This document shows, piece by piece, positions 44,191 to 55,518 of a stretch of DNA of 64,000 nucleotides. Numbering within the stretch: position 1 is the first letter of the stretch; each line of letters starts with the position of its first letter. The position numbers were made by a program, and so were the translations under genes. The notes beneath the pieces are model-generated. The model was not told where the DNA came from. It ran no database searches and saw only the letters and a program-made list of their open reading frames with translations. Source of the DNA: Henricia sp. BOLD:AAB3569 (Eukaryota > Echinodermata > Asteroidea > Spinulosida > Echinasteridae); the NCBI GenBank assembly GCA_037783545.1, contig JBBELK010001389.1, forward strand, positions 1-64,000, in the 5' to 3' direction.

Positions 44191-44815
44191 ACTGCAGGCT
44201 ACAGGAATGCTTGAGTAGCACAAAGACATTTTTTGTGACAATGTATTACATTACAAGGAAAATAATGTGAAAATTGTAATGCGAATGCATTTGCTTCTTG
44301 GAGATTGCTTGGAGTTGATTGCCTGTAAATTGCCTCATGTGACATGGGCTAATTGCAGGCTACAGGAATGCTTGAGTAGCACAAAGACATTTTTAGTGAC
44401 AATGTATTGACATTACAAAGCAAAAAATGTGAACATTGTAATGCGAATTCATTTGCTTCTTGGAGATTGCTTGGAATTGATTGCCTGTAAATTGCCTCAT
44501 GTGACATGGGCTTTGCAGGCTACAGGAATGCTTGAGTAGCACAAAGACATTTTTGTGACAATGTATTGACAGTACAAAGCAAATAATGTGAACATTGTAA
44601 TGCGAATTCCTTTGCTTCTTGGATATTGCTTGGAATTGATTGCCTGTTAATTGCCTCGTGTGACATTGGCTTTAAGCCATGTCACATTATTTGCATTGTA
44701 ATGTCAATACATTGTCACAAAAATGTCTTTGTGCTACTCAAGCATTGCTGTAGCCTGCAGTGCTGTAAGTTCCCTCCAAGTTGCTTGTAAAAATTGCCTC
44801 GTGTGACTAGGGCCT
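44191..44815. repeat. three 160-bp direct repeats plus an inverted partial fourth
   Basis: GCAGGCTACAGGAATGCTTG starts units at 44194, 44355 and 44515. Each unit ends near TTGCCTCATGTGACATGGGC. A fourth copy is inverted at about 44674-44763 (TGTGCTACTCAAGCATTGCT). The outer right end ATTGCCTCGTGTGACTAGGGCC resembles Harbinger-like termini, so this may be an expanded MITE. Confidence 0.85.
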
Positions 44816-44855
44816 GAGGCATTAAAATTCCATAAATGTACAATTTAATGATGAT

Positions 44856-44941
44856 GGTGGATTCTTGTATAGTGCAGCCGCACATGTCTAGGCTAGGCGT
44901 TCTCCTGGTACTGTTGCCATTATTATCACTTCCATCAACAA
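44856..44941 (-). mobile_element. SINE 3' fragment
   Basis: TGGTGGATTCTTGTATAGTG to TGTTGCCATTATTATCACT aligns with 11898-11975 of the minus-strand SINE there. Confidence 0.5.
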
Positions 44942-45058
44942 TACTAGATGTAGGCGGTTTTGAATGATTATGGGGAGGGAGTTAGGTCTTTACAATCAGG
45001 TGTGATACTTCGACATGAAATGCCAACATTGCACATCTTTTGTATGTGAAACAGGGGG

Positions 45059-45559
45059 CAGTGTTGCAGTACTCGAGTCCAGGACTCAGACTCGAGTCCG
45101 ACTCGAGTCACAATTTTCGTGACTCGGACTCGACTCGAGTCACAATTTTCGTGACTCGGACTCGACTCGAGTCACATTTGAAAATTACTCGGACTCGGAC
45201 TCGGACTCACGATTCACATATTTCAAAAAAAAAAAAAAATGATATATATTTGCCCGCTTAATGCAGGATTCTTGGGAAAGAAATAGTCCGATGCGTGAAT
45301 ATACATGTACAATGCCCCACCAGGCCGTCAAGGATCACATGAGTACGTCATCATTTCACATATTGTGTGAACGAAATACATAGCAGATTCAGTTTCATTA
45401 ATTTGGCAAACAAGTGACTCGTGACTCTGACTCGAGGAAAGTGACTCGTGACTCGGACTCGAGGCTAATGACTCGAGACTCGGACTCAGACTCGAGGCTA
45501 GTGACTCGGACTCAAGACTAGGACTCGGACCCGAGGCTAGTGACTCGACTACAACACTG
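45059..45559. mobile_element. hAT-like MITE with GACTCGAGTC arrays
   Basis: Ends CAGTGTTGCAGTACTCGAGTC-like and complement (GACTCGACTACAACACTG). The 8 bases outside are ACAGGGGG and CATGGGGG, six of eight alike, so an aged 8-bp target duplication is plausible. The subterminal parts are packed with GACTCGGACTCGA words in both orientations (about 45072-45215 and 45417-45550). Confidence 0.65.
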
Positions 45560-45838
45560 CATGGGGGTCTATTGTTCACTTTTCACTTTTTTTTTTTAAC
45601 AAAAGGTTTTTATGTATTCAAACCTCACACTGTTGCATCTGCATAGTCGTGGTAGTTCCACAAAACGGATCAGTGGATTGAGTTTTCAATCCCTGTTTGC
45701 ATTCTGTGAGCTTTCCTGATACACGTGTGTAGGAATTTTCCTTTTACATGTACCTCTAAAACTAAGCATTTTCTTCACTGTTTTCCCATCATAAATGTCC
45801 TCAGGTTTACTTCAGGTTACAGGGAGCTTTTAAGAAAT
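45560..45838. other. short non-coding spacer
   Basis: Nothing recognised. Confidence 0.3.
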
Positions 45839-45842
45839 TTAA

Positions 45843-46307
45843 AGATAGTATACATGATAGGTAAACTGTTACAAATAGTTTTATCCCCCTGTGTGATTGA
45901 AGATATGCATGGTTTAAACCAACCTGAGCAAAAACCAGCTCCGTACTTTGTCTAACTTTTGAGCTAAAACAGTCAAAAAGGGGTTTGCAGTCATTTCGCC
46001 CCAAAACTACTTCGCCCTGAACCATTTCGCCCTAAACCACGGCCTGTGCACGAAGTAGTTTTGGGGCGAAGTGGCATTTGGGCGATGTAGTGTTTGGATG
46101 AAGTAATTTGGGGCAAAGTGGCACTCAGGCGAAGTGGTTTGGGGCGAAATGGCACTTGGGCGAAGTGGTTTGGGGCGAATTGAATTTTCATCTCATGAGA
46201 CGAAAACTAATTGTTTTACTCATTTCTCAAAGACTATGGTACTTCAGACAAAACCATTTGAGGAGAAGTTTTCTACGGTCATCATGTTTATATTGTGTAA
46301 GTTAGTT
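45843..46307 (-). mobile_element. family A TTAA MITE, copy 5
   Basis: AGATAGTATACATGATAGGT follows TTAA 45839-45842; the other end stops at ATTGTGTAAGTTAG without the terminal repeat. The GGGCGAAGTGG ladder is well kept. Confidence 0.82.
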
Positions 46308-46533
46308 ATTCTTCAAACAAAAATGAAGCATCATGCTTTTTTAACGAGTCGTGAAATCATGCTTCATATGAGTCATGAAACTGTGCTCTCTCCTGAGAAC
46401 AAGTAAGTCCAGTTGACCAGATTGATTCAATTTTTGTCATCTTACTACCAGGTGCCATGCAATTACATAGAGCTGCTTAGGCGCTAGCTGAAAACGTGTG
46501 CTTACTGTAGCAGAAAAGTTGTGCTAACGTTAA

Positions 46534-47066
46534 AGGCCCAGTTTATCATTTGCAACGACCCCAAAAAGTAATCGACGAGTTTACATGGGAAAAGTTCTGA
46601 AAGTAAAAATTTAATTAATAGCAACTACCGTACCCAATGAAAGGTTTCCGCTCAAAATGATATAATTTTACCAGAAAATAATCCGTAAAGATAAAATTAT
46701 TTAGATTGTTTGCAAACGATTTACTTATTTTTGGTTTGCATTTACGCGGTCCAAAATGCATGGGCGCTGTGTACTGCGTGTGCGTGTTCCAACGCGATGC
46801 ATTTTTATGGATCGCGCGCACAGCAGTATATGATGTGCGCCACAGAGTGCATGACGCAAGCCACATAGTACCCGATCAACTGAGAACGAATATTTGAAAC
46901 ACCCCGCCAAGACCAGGAAAACGCATATGGATTTTCATGTTTTTTTTAAACGTGGTACATTTGACAAAGCTGAAATTTCTTCGGATGAGTTTGTTGATGT
47001 CTTTCTTTTGATTTCTAATGGTTTTATTCGCAGAATCGCTCGAAAACGATCATCTATACAGGGCCT
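46534..47066 (+). mobile_element. family E TTAA MITE, copy 2
   Basis: TTAA at 46530-46533 and 47067-47070; ends AGGCCCAGTTTATCATTTGC and ATACAGGGCCT. Shares about 500 bp with the reverse-oriented copy at 20207-20901 but lacks the GGTACCCC insert. Confidence 0.85.
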
Positions 47067-47070
47067 TTAA

Positions 47071-47910
47071 GGCTATTTCACGCCCGCGGCGTGCTTAAGC
47101 ATGCGCGCGCTTGGAAACCGCCATTGTTGCATCACTATCTTAAGCAAAATTTGGCTCTGCGGTTAAGGCAGGTTTTCAGTTGCTTACTGTTATCGATGTC
47201 TATGAAATAGCCTGACGCTCGGTTAACGGAAAATGGGCTGTTAAACAGTTCTATGAAATTGGCCACTGGATGAATCAAAATTTACATCAATATATAACAT
47301 GCTTTGTTTTTGTACGTTTTGTAATTCTTATATAGCATCAACTCTATCCATCTCAAGACACAAAGGATAAAACAGACACAAAGGATAAAACAGACACTAA
47401 GTCCAATAACCTGCTGAAAGCCCAAAAGCCCATAAAACCTTGATAAAAGCAGCAAAGATGGCTTCTAAATCTCTGAGGAAATTACCACGCTACCATCCTC
47501 TGCCATCCAACACATGGAACGACCAGTCTGGCATTTTTTTCCTGGCCACTTCGCATTGTCACTTCGAGTATCAGTTTTTATCAATTTATTGTCTTAAAAT
47601 GTTCGCACTCTTGAGTGTTTTCGGCAGCAACACATAAATGCTACGTATTTATCTTAAATGCTATACTGCAATTGCCGACTACTATAGACAAGCACTGGCA
47701 AAGAAACCTATGCTACTTGTGAATTATGATCAGTAGTATGTGTGGAGCAGTTGAGACTCTCATTAGTCAAAAATAAAGTGCATCATTAACCACCTTTATG
47801 CTGATAGTTTTGCAATGTGAGTATTAAAGCATTACCTTATTGGGAAAAAAATGTTAAAATACAAGGACATTTTGAGGGAACTTCACAATGTTGTTTTCTT
47901 TTAACTGTAA
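47071..47910. other. non-coding, nothing firmly recognised
   Basis: A CACAAAGGATAAAACAGA doublet lies at 47358-47395. No coding frame supported. Confidence 0.3.
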
Positions 47911-48460
47911 GGCCCACTTCAAACGTCGCGCTTATATGCCGTGCCGAATTAAATTAAACTTTTGTTTATTTGACACGGCACAAGCACAACGTTTGAAGCT
48001 ATTTGGCTCGGCAAACTGATTTCGGCACGGCAGAAGAATTTAGCTCGACAGGGTCTGCCGTGCTATCTGAATTTAGTACGACAGTAACACGGCGCTGTTT
48101 CAAATGTCGTGCTTCTGCCGTGTCAAATTAATTTCCGCAATTGTGTTCACAATTATAGGAATGCGCATGCTCACAGCGCATATGTGAGCAAAGAAATAAC
48201 CAACAAACAATTAAGCGCATCAAAATAATAAATATGGCGATTACAATGGACCACAGAACTCCATTAAAAACAATGGACATAATAGAAAATGCACGTGCAT
48301 AACGTCCATGACGTGCACACTACACATCTGCCATGTTGGATGTATTTAAGTTTGCAATTAAGTTCGCCGTTTGAAACCACTGACGTGCTTTGCGCCGTGC
48401 TACCGTCGCGCTAAATTTAATTTTATTCGACACGGCACAAGCGCGACGTTTGAAGCAGGC
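47911..48460. mobile_element. MITE with CTTCAAACGTCGCGCTT ends
   Basis: GGCCCACTTCAAACGTCGCG at the left and CGCGACGTTTGAAGCAGGC at the right are complementary, and both arms go on with GCCGTG(C/T)CGAAT. CACGGCA words recur inside. The target duplication is not clear. Confidence 0.65.
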
Positions 48461-49190
48461 TTTAGTCACACAAGTCTTTAAGTTTTTATGAAATCCACAG
48501 TATGATGCGCAGAGAATTAATACAATTTTGTAATTATTATCTCTTTGTTATGTTTTTAGTTTTGGACATGTACATACAAAAATCACGGCTTAACAAAATA
48601 CACCCATGTTTGTATTATTGGTATGTTTTTGACTGGTGTGTATATTTATATATAACCCTCAAAGCCATCTAATATTATGTAGCTATCGGCCTTTTTAATA
48701 AACCTATCCAGACAACATTCACGCCTCGAATATCACACTAACCAATCGTTCTGAAAGAAAATGGTTATCTACATGGTGGTCCACCAATTATGTGCACTGT
48801 ACAATTGCTAGGCCCCTGGCTAAGTAGCCAGGGGCAGACTGGATCTGTTTATAATTAAGTAGGTTACAAAGTTCTGATATCAGTCGGGTACATAAAATGG
48901 GACATTATAAAGGGTAATACACTATGACCTGGTTCACATTAGAGCACTGCTTCTTTCACTGGATATTTGATGACGAGATATCTAACGTGAAAGCATGACT
49001 CTTCATTTGACGAATATTAGAAACAGGTTCTTTAAAGGAAGAGATCGTTTAATTTAACTAAGCAAATCTGTAATGTTCATTTTTGCTTTGTTGGATTAAT
49101 TAGGGTTTGTTTTTTTTCCTTGCCCAACGTAATTATTAACACTGTATACTCGGTGCTTTCCCGAGACACTATGAAAAACTTCATAGCATG
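48461..49190. other. non-coding, nothing firmly recognised
   Basis: CCTCAAAGCCATCTAATATTATGTA at about 48656 is a scrap of the arm in the foldback at 60679-60811. Nothing else supported. Confidence 0.3.
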
Positions 49191-49194
49191 ATCA

Positions 49195-49267
49195 GGTGGG
49201 ACTCGAATCCACAACCTCCTGCAAACAAGGCGGATGTCTTAACCACTCAACCACTGAGCTAGCCGGT
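49195..49267 (-). mobile_element. tRNA-like sequence (SINE head or tRNA pseudogene)
   Basis: On the minus strand GGCTAGCTCAGTGGTTGAGT is a good A box and GTGGATTCGAGTCCCACC a good B box and T arm. Acceptor arms do not pair cleanly, so a functional tRNA is unlikely. Confidence 0.5.
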
Positions 49268-49417
49268 ATTGAATGGCCGGTTCGAATCATTCAAATGTTG
49301 GATTAAGCGATGTAATATGCAACGGATAACCCCAGAAGGCCAAATTAATTTTGATTTTTTATCAGTGGTTGTTAAGGGATATATGAACTGACGAAGGTTA
49401 TAATCAATCTTCATGAA

Positions 49418-50515
49418 ATAATTATCCTGAACTAATCATCCACAATGATTAACTGATTAGTTAGTCATCCTGAACTAATCATCCATGATGATTAACTGAT
49501 TAGTTAGTCATCCTGAACTAATCATCCGTGATGATTAAAGGAGCGTGACCAGGGTTTCTGGAAAATAGTTTTTGATGTAACTTACCAATATTATCAAGTA
49601 ACTCCCATACACACCTCCCATGTCCAAAAAACCCGAAAACATTCGCGATTTCCAGTAAAAAAATTGAACAAAACTATCGAGTCGGCTTTCAGCGGATAAT
49701 ATAAACTTTGCATGAAGCCCGCCTTCTACAGTCTGAATACGCTCAGTATCAGGCTGAAGTCTTGACTCATGCATATGTACATGTATGTTCACCTTCGTAG
49801 TACTTTTAGTCTTGATATTTAATTTGTTTACATTAAATAATTTATTTAACAAAATGTGTAACGTATAAATTGTACTTGAAAATATTTTTCTTGATCAGCT
49901 AAGCAACACAAAATGAAGAAAAATTTATTATATGTACGTGTTTATGTAGATAACACACGCACGCGGATATCAAACATGGCGCCCACGACTGCGCGACGTT
50001 GTCATGATTGTTGCGTTAGCCTACGTGCTTAAAAATGTTGATATTTTCTCACCCACAAAAAAAAGAAAAGTTTATAGACAAAATAAATTATTTATTTCAA
50101 TAAAAGTGATAAACTGAACTGAAAATTTGTACGTTATTTTTATCAATAAGATAAATTCTTATTCAGATGATTGAGGGCGCTAGTCATGTAAATCGAAATT
50201 GCATTAATTATGGACGAAACCGGGCCGTTGATACTGGAAAATTAGTTTACAAATAATCGGTGGATTTTCGACGATATCCTCGGAAATATGCGGCCTAGAA
50301 GCGCGGGAGTTTCAGTTTCGTGATCAGAAAAATATAACGGATGTTACGATATAAAAATCTCATGACCCATAAGGTAAGTCCCGGGGAGTTATGGGTAAAA
50401 AAAAGTGATCTGGTCACACTCCTTTAACTGAGTAGTTAATCATCATAAACTAATAATCCATGATGATTAACTGATTAACTCTGACTAGTTAATCATCATG
50501 AACCAATCACCTTAA
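49418..50515. repeat. 43-bp tandem repeat split by a TTAA MITE
   Basis: CTGAACTAATCATCCATGAT onward repeats at about 49430, 49473 and 49516, and the array resumes at 50428-50515 with ATAATCCATGATGATTAACT. The break coincides exactly with the MITE at 49539-50423. Confidence 0.85.
49539..50423. mobile_element. family D TTAA MITE
   Basis: AGGAGCGTGACCAG and CTGGTCACACTCCT are the ends; TTAA at 49535-49538 and 50424-50427. The target TTAA was part of the 43-bp repeat (GATGATTAACTG), which gives direct proof of insertion. Confidence 0.88.
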
Positions 50516-50804
50516 TGTGAGCATGATCTTTGATGCACTTACCGCTGGTCCAAGATAATCTGAAACATTGTCATCCCTGAAGTGCGGTTTGGGTTGAATG
50601 TTCAGCACAGAGTATCCTGCAAACGATGAAATATTGGCATAAATATTCAACTCAAAATATGCCGAGAATGACGGATATCTCCATAAATAATTTTACTGAC
50701 ACTGATAATTAAGATTTATGTTTATTAATCCCTTATGTAAGAAAACAGATTATAAATTGCATTAAACAAAATAATCAAAGTTAGTACCTGTGATCCTTCC
50801 AAAC
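50516..50804. other. non-coding, nothing recognised
   Basis: AT-rich spacer. Confidence 0.3.
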
Positions 50805-51045
50805 TAGGAATGAGAGAAAAATTGTTAGGGCCTTATCAGGATTTGAACTCGAGACCTCTGACTCACTAGGCAGACGCTCTGAGCTATGAGGCACAAGGGT
50901 ATACTCCCTCAGGTTTTCTCCAAGACCTCTGACACACCAGGCAGATGTTCTAACAGCTGAGCTATGAGGCACAGTGGTATACTCCCTCAGGTTTTCCCTA
51001 TGGAACCAAATTTTTTCTCTCAGTGTTGCATGGTAGCACAAATGG
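50805..51045 (-). mobile_element. tRNA-derived SINE with duplicated head, minus strand
   Basis: On the minus strand GCCTCATAGCTCAG begins two tRNA-like heads, one near 50894 and one near 50972. The inner one continues to GAGTTCAAATCCTGA (B box) and ATAAGGC, which pairs with the first bases as in an acceptor stem. Related scraps: 42437 and 18169. Confidence 0.65.
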
Positions 51046-52619
51046 GAAAAGTAACCGGATTGATTTTTTTTTGGAATGTTTATTTAAGCCAACTTACCGT
51101 ATCTTGCAGTAACTGACTGCTCATAAAGCAACACTGCGAGTGCCGAATCCTCAACAAGAACTTGATTCCTCAGACTCAGTTTAGCAAGGGCTCGCGACAT
51201 ACAGGCTCTGAGGAAAGGTACATTAATAGTGAAATATGTAACAATGAAGTTTGCATTAGCTGTCTTGAAGTATGGCAGAAACAATAGGACACACTTTTTT
51301 TGGGTATAAATTTAGGACCTGAGCCAGTTTTAAACAGATTGTTCAAAACTGACCCAACCTACTTTTAATCCCATTCATATATACCTTTTTGCGTAAATCG
51401 GTAAAACTCACCAAAATTAGCTCGTCGTTTTGCCATGTTTTGCATTCACTTTCTACACCCACAGTGTCAACACCGCATTTGTACAACTGCAGTTGTGCGT
51501 CGCTATGTTTTTGTTTGATCGCGCGCGTTACGGATAATGCAAGCGTGTTATATGCACATGCACATGATCGGGTACTTATCACAGTGCACATTTTTGCTTT
51601 CGGGAGCGTGCAGTTTCTGTATGCGTGTGCGGGTTTCTGTATTCAAATGGGGGACGTTTAACAATAGGAACAATAGGGTACGCGATTGCCAAGGACGTCC
51701 GCGATTTAGAATCGTGTGCAAAACAAATGAGAGCAGTCGCCAAAAAACTAAGTCCAAACAAAAGAGGAACAATGGGACATCCGCGGTGGGAGGTGGGTTC
51801 ACACCTGTGTGTGCGTGTTCCAAACGCGCTGACCAGGGCACGGGCGTGGCTCAAAAGTGTTTAAGACTGACTGGGCCTTTATCGTCCGTTTAATACTGGC
51901 CATGTGATGTGCTCTCAGCCAATAGGGATGCGTAAACTGTCTAAGGTATTTACAAATGCAAAATAACTTTTAAACTTTTTTTACCCCAGGAACATTTCTC
52001 TAAACACCTCACATGTTAAAACAAAAATTTAATTTGGCAATTTAATTTAATAAGAAGTTGATCAGAATTTTTTGTCTTTCAAATGACCCATCAAGCATTG
52101 GTAAGTCAAAATTTGATGAAATAACAAAAATTTGGGAGTGAGAAATTTTTAACATTTTGTGAGAAATCAGCCAGTCTGTGTTTTGTACACTTGGTCTAAA
52201 GCCATGATCAACTTCTCAATTCTTTCCCTTAGTTTTGATGCGTTTAAAGAAACTTACATGGGGTAAAAAATGTCGACTATGATGTATTTTCAGCATGTGT
52301 GCCCAAACATTTTGACTGGTACAGTGTATATTTTGCAGGTCACTTAAATACAGTCAATACTTCCACAACGAGGTCCTTGACTTTGTAATAAACCTTGTAT
52401 CATCAGTATGCAAAATGAAAAGAAACAAAGATTGAGGACCTAATATTGCCATTGTAATTATATAAACAGCGTCTTGTAGTAATTGCCTCTATAATCAGTG
52501 TTTCACTGTTTATTCTACACTAGGATTGGCACGGACAATGTCTAGTTTCTAAAAAAAAAAAAATAAATAACATCCTTTTCAGCTGAAATAACCCCACCCA
52601 AGGCATACAGATTTTAAAT
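51046..52619. other. non-coding interval with a MITE-like remnant
   Basis: The stretch 51440-51545 (GTCGCTATGTTTTTGTTTGATCGCGCGCGTTACG) is related to 28985-29105, and a GGGCCTTTAT end near 51872 suggests a decayed TTAA MITE. Overlapping open frames at 51548-51893 on both strands have no recognised motif. Confidence 0.3.
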
Positions 52620-53360
52620 TGGATAATTCTCTGAAAATCTTGGATCCTTCTGTCGATAAGTTGATCACAAAATATGAATATATTTCACTCTAAAGAGGGC
52701 AATGGCCATGGACAGATTCAAATTTCTAAAGGTTTTGTTGATTTGCAGCTGCAATAATCCTGCCCAAGGGAAAACGGTCACTAAAGCTACCATGCCTTTT
52801 GATTTTAAGTTTGCCAGTTCTCTCAGGAAAAAAAAATGAACCTTCTTTTGATAAATAAGTTGATCGCCATATATGAATATATTTTACAGTAAAATATGAT
52901 GACGGACAGTTATTTAGTTTCTGAAGATATATTTTACAGCTGAAATATTAATGCCCAAGAAAAACATGAGCTAAATTTACCAATTCTCTCTGAAAATCTG
53001 TGGTCATTGTCCTGATAAGTTTATAATTGATTATCGTGATTTTTGATAGGTTTATGAAACTTCATTTCACAACACGTTGGCTGACCATCAAGATACAGAA
53101 ACAAAAATGGCAACGGAAAATAAAAATAAATCCCAGAGCACTCTTTTGTAAAGAGAAAGGGGATTACCCAGTGTCTCTGGCCAACGGAAGTCTGGTTTCT
53201 TATTAAAGGTGTTATGTTCTTCAACTGAAATAATAACGTCCAAGACAAACATGAGAGCTAAATTGATAAATTCTCTCTGAACATCTTTGGTCCTTGTCCG
53301 GATAAGTTTATCATGATTATCGTGATTTTTTAATGAGTTTATGAAACTTCAATTCGCAGC
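52620..53360 (+). repeat. degenerate 160-190 bp tandem repeat, about four units
   Basis: AATTCTCTCTGAAAATCT-like starts occur near 52625, 52816, 52982 and 53271, each followed by GATAAGTTGATC/GATAAGTTTAT and CAGCTGAAATAAT...CCAAG. The third interval is longer because a SINE piece (53080-53215) is inserted. Confidence 0.6.
53080..53215 (+). mobile_element. SINE fragment
   Basis: CCCAGAGCACTCTTTTGTAAAGAG to CCAGTGTCTCTGGCC is the plus-oriented body of the SINE family at 53745 and 61508. Confidence 0.55.
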
Positions 53361-53429
53361 CCGTAGGCTGAATTGCATGAAGCTTACAAGTGTCTTCCAC
53401 CTAAACATCAAGATACATAGGTGGGTTGT

Positions 53430-53650
53430 GCCATTGGCAGCCGACGACCAGAGACACCGGGGAATCCCCTTACACTTCACGAAAGAGTGCTCTGGGATCT
53501 TTTAAATGTGCTACACAACACACTGCGAAAGATAGAGCAATTGTGGTTAAGTGCCTTGCTCAAGGGCATGCACAGGTACCATGGCCAGGTATCGAACCCG
53601 CAACACCAAGAGTTCACCTGAGTGTGTCTATTCAACGACCCAATTTTAGA
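53430..53650 (-). mobile_element. tRNA-derived SINE, minus strand, truncated
   Basis: CAGAGACACCGGGGAATCCC through GTGCCTTGCTCAAGGGCA to GTATCGAACCCGCAACACCA. The B box reads GGGTTCGATACC on the minus strand. Tail part is missing; an LINE-like scrap (GCAGCCCGTAGGCTGAATTGC) lies just before it. Confidence 0.65.
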
Positions 53651-53744
53651 CCTGGCTGTTTTCATGCTAGCAAAAGTGGAAGGTTCAAGGGAAAGTAAAA
53701 AGTGCAAGCCTAGCTACAAATTTGATTATTATAATTTCTTTCTG

Positions 53745-54075
53745 GTATTCATACCAAGGATTCCTCAATAGTGCTCATTGCACTGTCACTCGCAAGTGTG
53801 AGGAAACCCATGAAGAATTAGAATTAGAAATGGCCAGAGACACCGGGGAATCCCCTTGCTCTTCACGAAAGAATGCTCTGGGATCTTTAGAGTGCGTTAA
53901 TTACCATTACGTAACACACTGGACCAACGGCTTTACATCACTTCCGAAGGATGGAGCAAGTGTGGTTGAGTGCCTTGCCCAAGGGCACAGGTACCGCAGC
54001 CGGATTCGTACCCGCAACCCCAAGTTTTCACCTATGATTGCGAGTCAATGACCCAAACCGCTCGGCCACGGTACC
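53745..54075 (-). mobile_element. class II tRNA-derived SINE, near complete, minus strand
   Basis: The minus strand reads GGTACCGTGGCCGAGCGGTT (A box), a long arm with TTGACTCGCAATCATAGG, then GGGTACGAATCC (B box). This resembles tRNA-Leu/Ser. The body then runs to CAATGAGCACTATTGAGGAA. Best copy of its family here. Confidence 0.75.
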
Positions 54076-54697
54076 CCACGATTCAACCTCCCTTGAACGA
54101 AAATGTCACAACTTACAATGTTCGGAGTGCCGTTGGGGAAAATGGGATACATTGAACTCCCATTGATCGAAGTCGTCTACTCCCAACAAAGTACCCCTTG
54201 AGCAGTTGTTTGGCTGGGACCGAGAATTCCACTGACGCCTCCGAGACATGCTCAAGAAACTACATAAAGACACAGCAGGAACATCAATCAATATATGGAT
54301 TTGTCTGCAAATGTCAGGAGAAATATCATGCAATGCGTCTTCGTATTTTCGTTAACCTTTTTGAAGTAGGGTAGACAATAAAATGGCGCACTTTGATTTG
54401 GGTATAAATTCAAATAAAATGAAAAAAAACTGCACTTATTTATTTAATTTAAAGTTCTGATTCATTATAATTACAACATGTAAATCAAGTTTTTGTGAAG
54501 AAATTAAGTTGTTAAACAAATTCATACTCAAAACAGTGTCAGGTGAAATATGCTACCAATATTTTGCTGTAAATACCAACCTTTCTGCCGTAGACCGGTT
54601 TCCGAAATCGAAACTCGATAGACCACAGATTGTCAGGTCCAACGACGTACGTTACTTTTAACCAATCAAATGACAAAAATCTACACATTGTATATAT
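54076..54697. other. non-coding, nothing recognised
   Basis: No repeat partner and no defensible coding frame. Confidence 0.3.
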
Positions 54698-55518
54698 GGG
54701 TGATTCCATAAATTACAGTACCAACTTGTGACATGCAATTCATCGAAAAATGATTTGTTTCTCGCGTAAGGGGGGACACTAAAATGCCCTTTTCTCATTA
54801 GAACCAGTGTAATATTTGTTTCATACCATTTATGTGTTTATTTTTGAAGATGTAGTCAATTCCAAGCTAAAAACTCAATTGATTAGTCTGTCAGTGTTTT
54901 CATTACACTTTTATGGCACAAAAACAAATGTGTTAAGTGTAAGGAGTTTTTGGGGACACCAAAGTTGTTTTGCCTAAATTTTCAAATTCTGAAACAAGTT
55001 TACAAAATGTTTTGTGCCGTTTGTTTAAAAGGCTCCACGAAAATAAATTTCTGCTAGAAAAGTCCGTATGTTAAGCTCGGCAAATATTGTTATAGTAACT
55101 GTAAAGTTTCACGACGTAAATATTAGGGGGACACCAAAGTGGTCCGACGAAAATCACAATGACAATATTTTTATTGTTTGCCTAAATTTCCATGTCCAAA
55201 TATTTAAAGAGGAAGAATCCCCCTTGACGAAAATTTAGCATTTAGGCTTTTTTCGATAGTCCAAACATCCCTCTTGCCGACGTGGATTTTTATTATTTTT
55301 TAATTGTCGGTTTTAAGTGGATAAATTGCAAGCAAAAGTGCGCTTTTCGAAAATGAGATTTTCGCGATTTCTGAAACGCTCATTAGGTATTCATGATATG
55401 CGCGTGACCCCGTGACACAATCCTGAGAAAGAGAATTCAACACGATTGTTAGCTCCATACGTTTACACGCAAAAAACTTGGAAAACCGTCTCTGTTAGAT
55501 GGTGTTTTTTGAAGAATT

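Noticed and set aside
49195-49267. Functional tRNA gene
   Set aside because: A and B boxes are present but the acceptor stem does not pair; better read as a SINE head or pseudogene.
51548-51893. Overlapping frames on both strands of about 90-118 codons
   Set aside because: Region shares sequence with another non-coding repeat at 28985-29105; likely a decayed MITE.
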